From Dehalobacter restrictus DSM 9455 (lineage in GTDB: Bacteria; Bacillota; Desulfitobacteriia; Desulfitobacteriales; Syntrophobotulaceae): a stretch of DNA of 64,000 nt. Both the position numbers and the translations under genes were made by a program. The notes under the pieces were generated by a model. The model had not been told where the DNA came from and ran no database searches. It saw nothing but the letters and a program-made list of their open reading frames with translations. Of the stretch, positions 63,444 to 64,000 are shown piece by piece; position 1 is the stretch's first letter; each line of letters begins with the position of its first letter. The stretch spans positions 1,084,001-1,148,000 of the forward strand of contig NZ_CP007033.1 of assembly GCF_000512895.1 (NCBI RefSeq), in the 5' to 3' direction.

Positions 63444-64000
63444 ATGCCAAATATTGCAATTGTCGGAGCAACGGGTGTCGTTGGTCAGGAATTTTTGAAA
63501 ATTCTTGCTGAACGGAAGTTTCCGGTGGATGAGCTTCGCTTGCTTGCGACGAAAAGATCAAGCGGATCACGGATTTCCTGGCAGGGAAAAGAAATAGAAG
63601 TACAAGAAACAACGAATCAGAGCTTTCAAGGCATTGATATCGCCTTATTTGCGGGTGGTTCCGCCAGTACGGAGTATGCGCCGGCCGCAGTCCAGAGCGG
63701 AGCAGTCGTTATTGACAACAGCAGTGCTTTTCGGCTAAATCCGGATGTTCCTCTGGTTGTACCTGAAGTCAACCCCGAAGATGTCAAATGGCATAAAGGG
63801 ATTATCGCCAATCCGAACTGTTCCACGATTATCATGGTCGTGGCACTAAAACCGCTCGAAGCGCTTTCGCGAATTAAACGTATTGTGGTATCCACATATC
63901 AGGCAGTTTCCGGCGCGGGCAAAGAAGGGATTATTGAACTGGAGGAACAGGTGAAGTCGTGGAGCAACGGGAAAAAAATCACGGATATTGATACTTTCCC
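63444..64000 (+). CDS. asd: Aspartate-semialdehyde dehydrogenase (3'-partial)
   Basis: ATG 63444 follows TTTAGGAGG. MPNIAIVGATGVVGQEFLKI is the NADP motif, and Cys in IANPNCSTI is the active-site nucleophile. The gene runs off the window end. It supplies the semialdehyde for lysine, threonine and dipicolinate, completing the dapB-dpaA-dpaB-asd group. Confidence 0.95.
   Translation, partial: MPNIAIVGATGVVGQEFLKILAERKFPVDELRLLATKRSSGSRISWQGKEIEVQETTNQSFQGIDIALFAGGSASTEYAPAAVQSGAVVIDNSSAFRLNPDVPLVVPEVNPEDVKWHKGIIANPNCSTIIMVVALKPLEALSRIKRIVVSTYQAVSGAGKEGIIELEEQVKSWSNGKKITDIDTF

Overview
The window looks like chromosome of an anaerobic, endospore-forming, Gram-positive clostridium of the Peptococcaceae/Desulfitobacteriaceae type (Dehalobacter or Desulfitobacterium-like). 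This is inferred from gene content and order: topA-trmFO-xerC-hslVU-codY, rpsB-tsf-pyrH-frr-uppS-cdsA-dxr-rseP-ispG-proS-polC, rimP-nusA-ylxR-ylxQ-infB-rbfA-nrnA-truB-ribF-rpsO-pnp, and the sporulation/lysine block ymxH-dapB-dpaA-dpaB-asd. Nearly all genes are on the + strand. No rRNA, tRNA or CRISPR array was seen.

Layout. 1-3.3 kb: a cell-wall hydrolase, a serA-like gene behind a terminator-bearing leader, and an endonuclease IV-like gene. 3.3-8.6 kb: an accessory stretch with a secreted protein, small membrane proteins, an XRE regulator pair, a relic of a sedolisin (S53) protease, a DUF3102/HicB-like pair on the minus strand, and two small proteins (DUF1659 and DUF2922 type). 8.6-50.2 kb: the conserved housekeeping backbone listed above, including a PolC without the usual embedded proofreading domain and an infB whose N-terminus carries 22 tandem 33-bp repeats followed by a frame break. 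50.2-60.2 kb: an accessory island between dut and ymxH, with an agr-type quorum-sensing locus (LytTR regulator, membrane protein, kinase, AgrB, AgrD), a second AgrD copy made by a ~360-bp duplication, secreted proteins, an intact IS66-family element with an 8-bp target duplication, and an OFA-type transporter. 60.2-64 kb: ymxH, dapB, dipicolinate synthase genes behind a sigma-K-like promoter, and the start of asd.

Two signals look most worth pursuing. The first is a family of ~105-125 bp palindromic elements in intergenic gaps (five full copies and two partial ones). The copies share a core, and their stems keep pairing through compensatory changes. The second is the agr island. Its duplicated agrD genes are identical in the predicted signal ring, and both are preceded by identical 11-bp direct repeats spaced 21 bp apart, the spacing expected for LytTR regulators.

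All functional names come from motif and context recognition. No database search was run.
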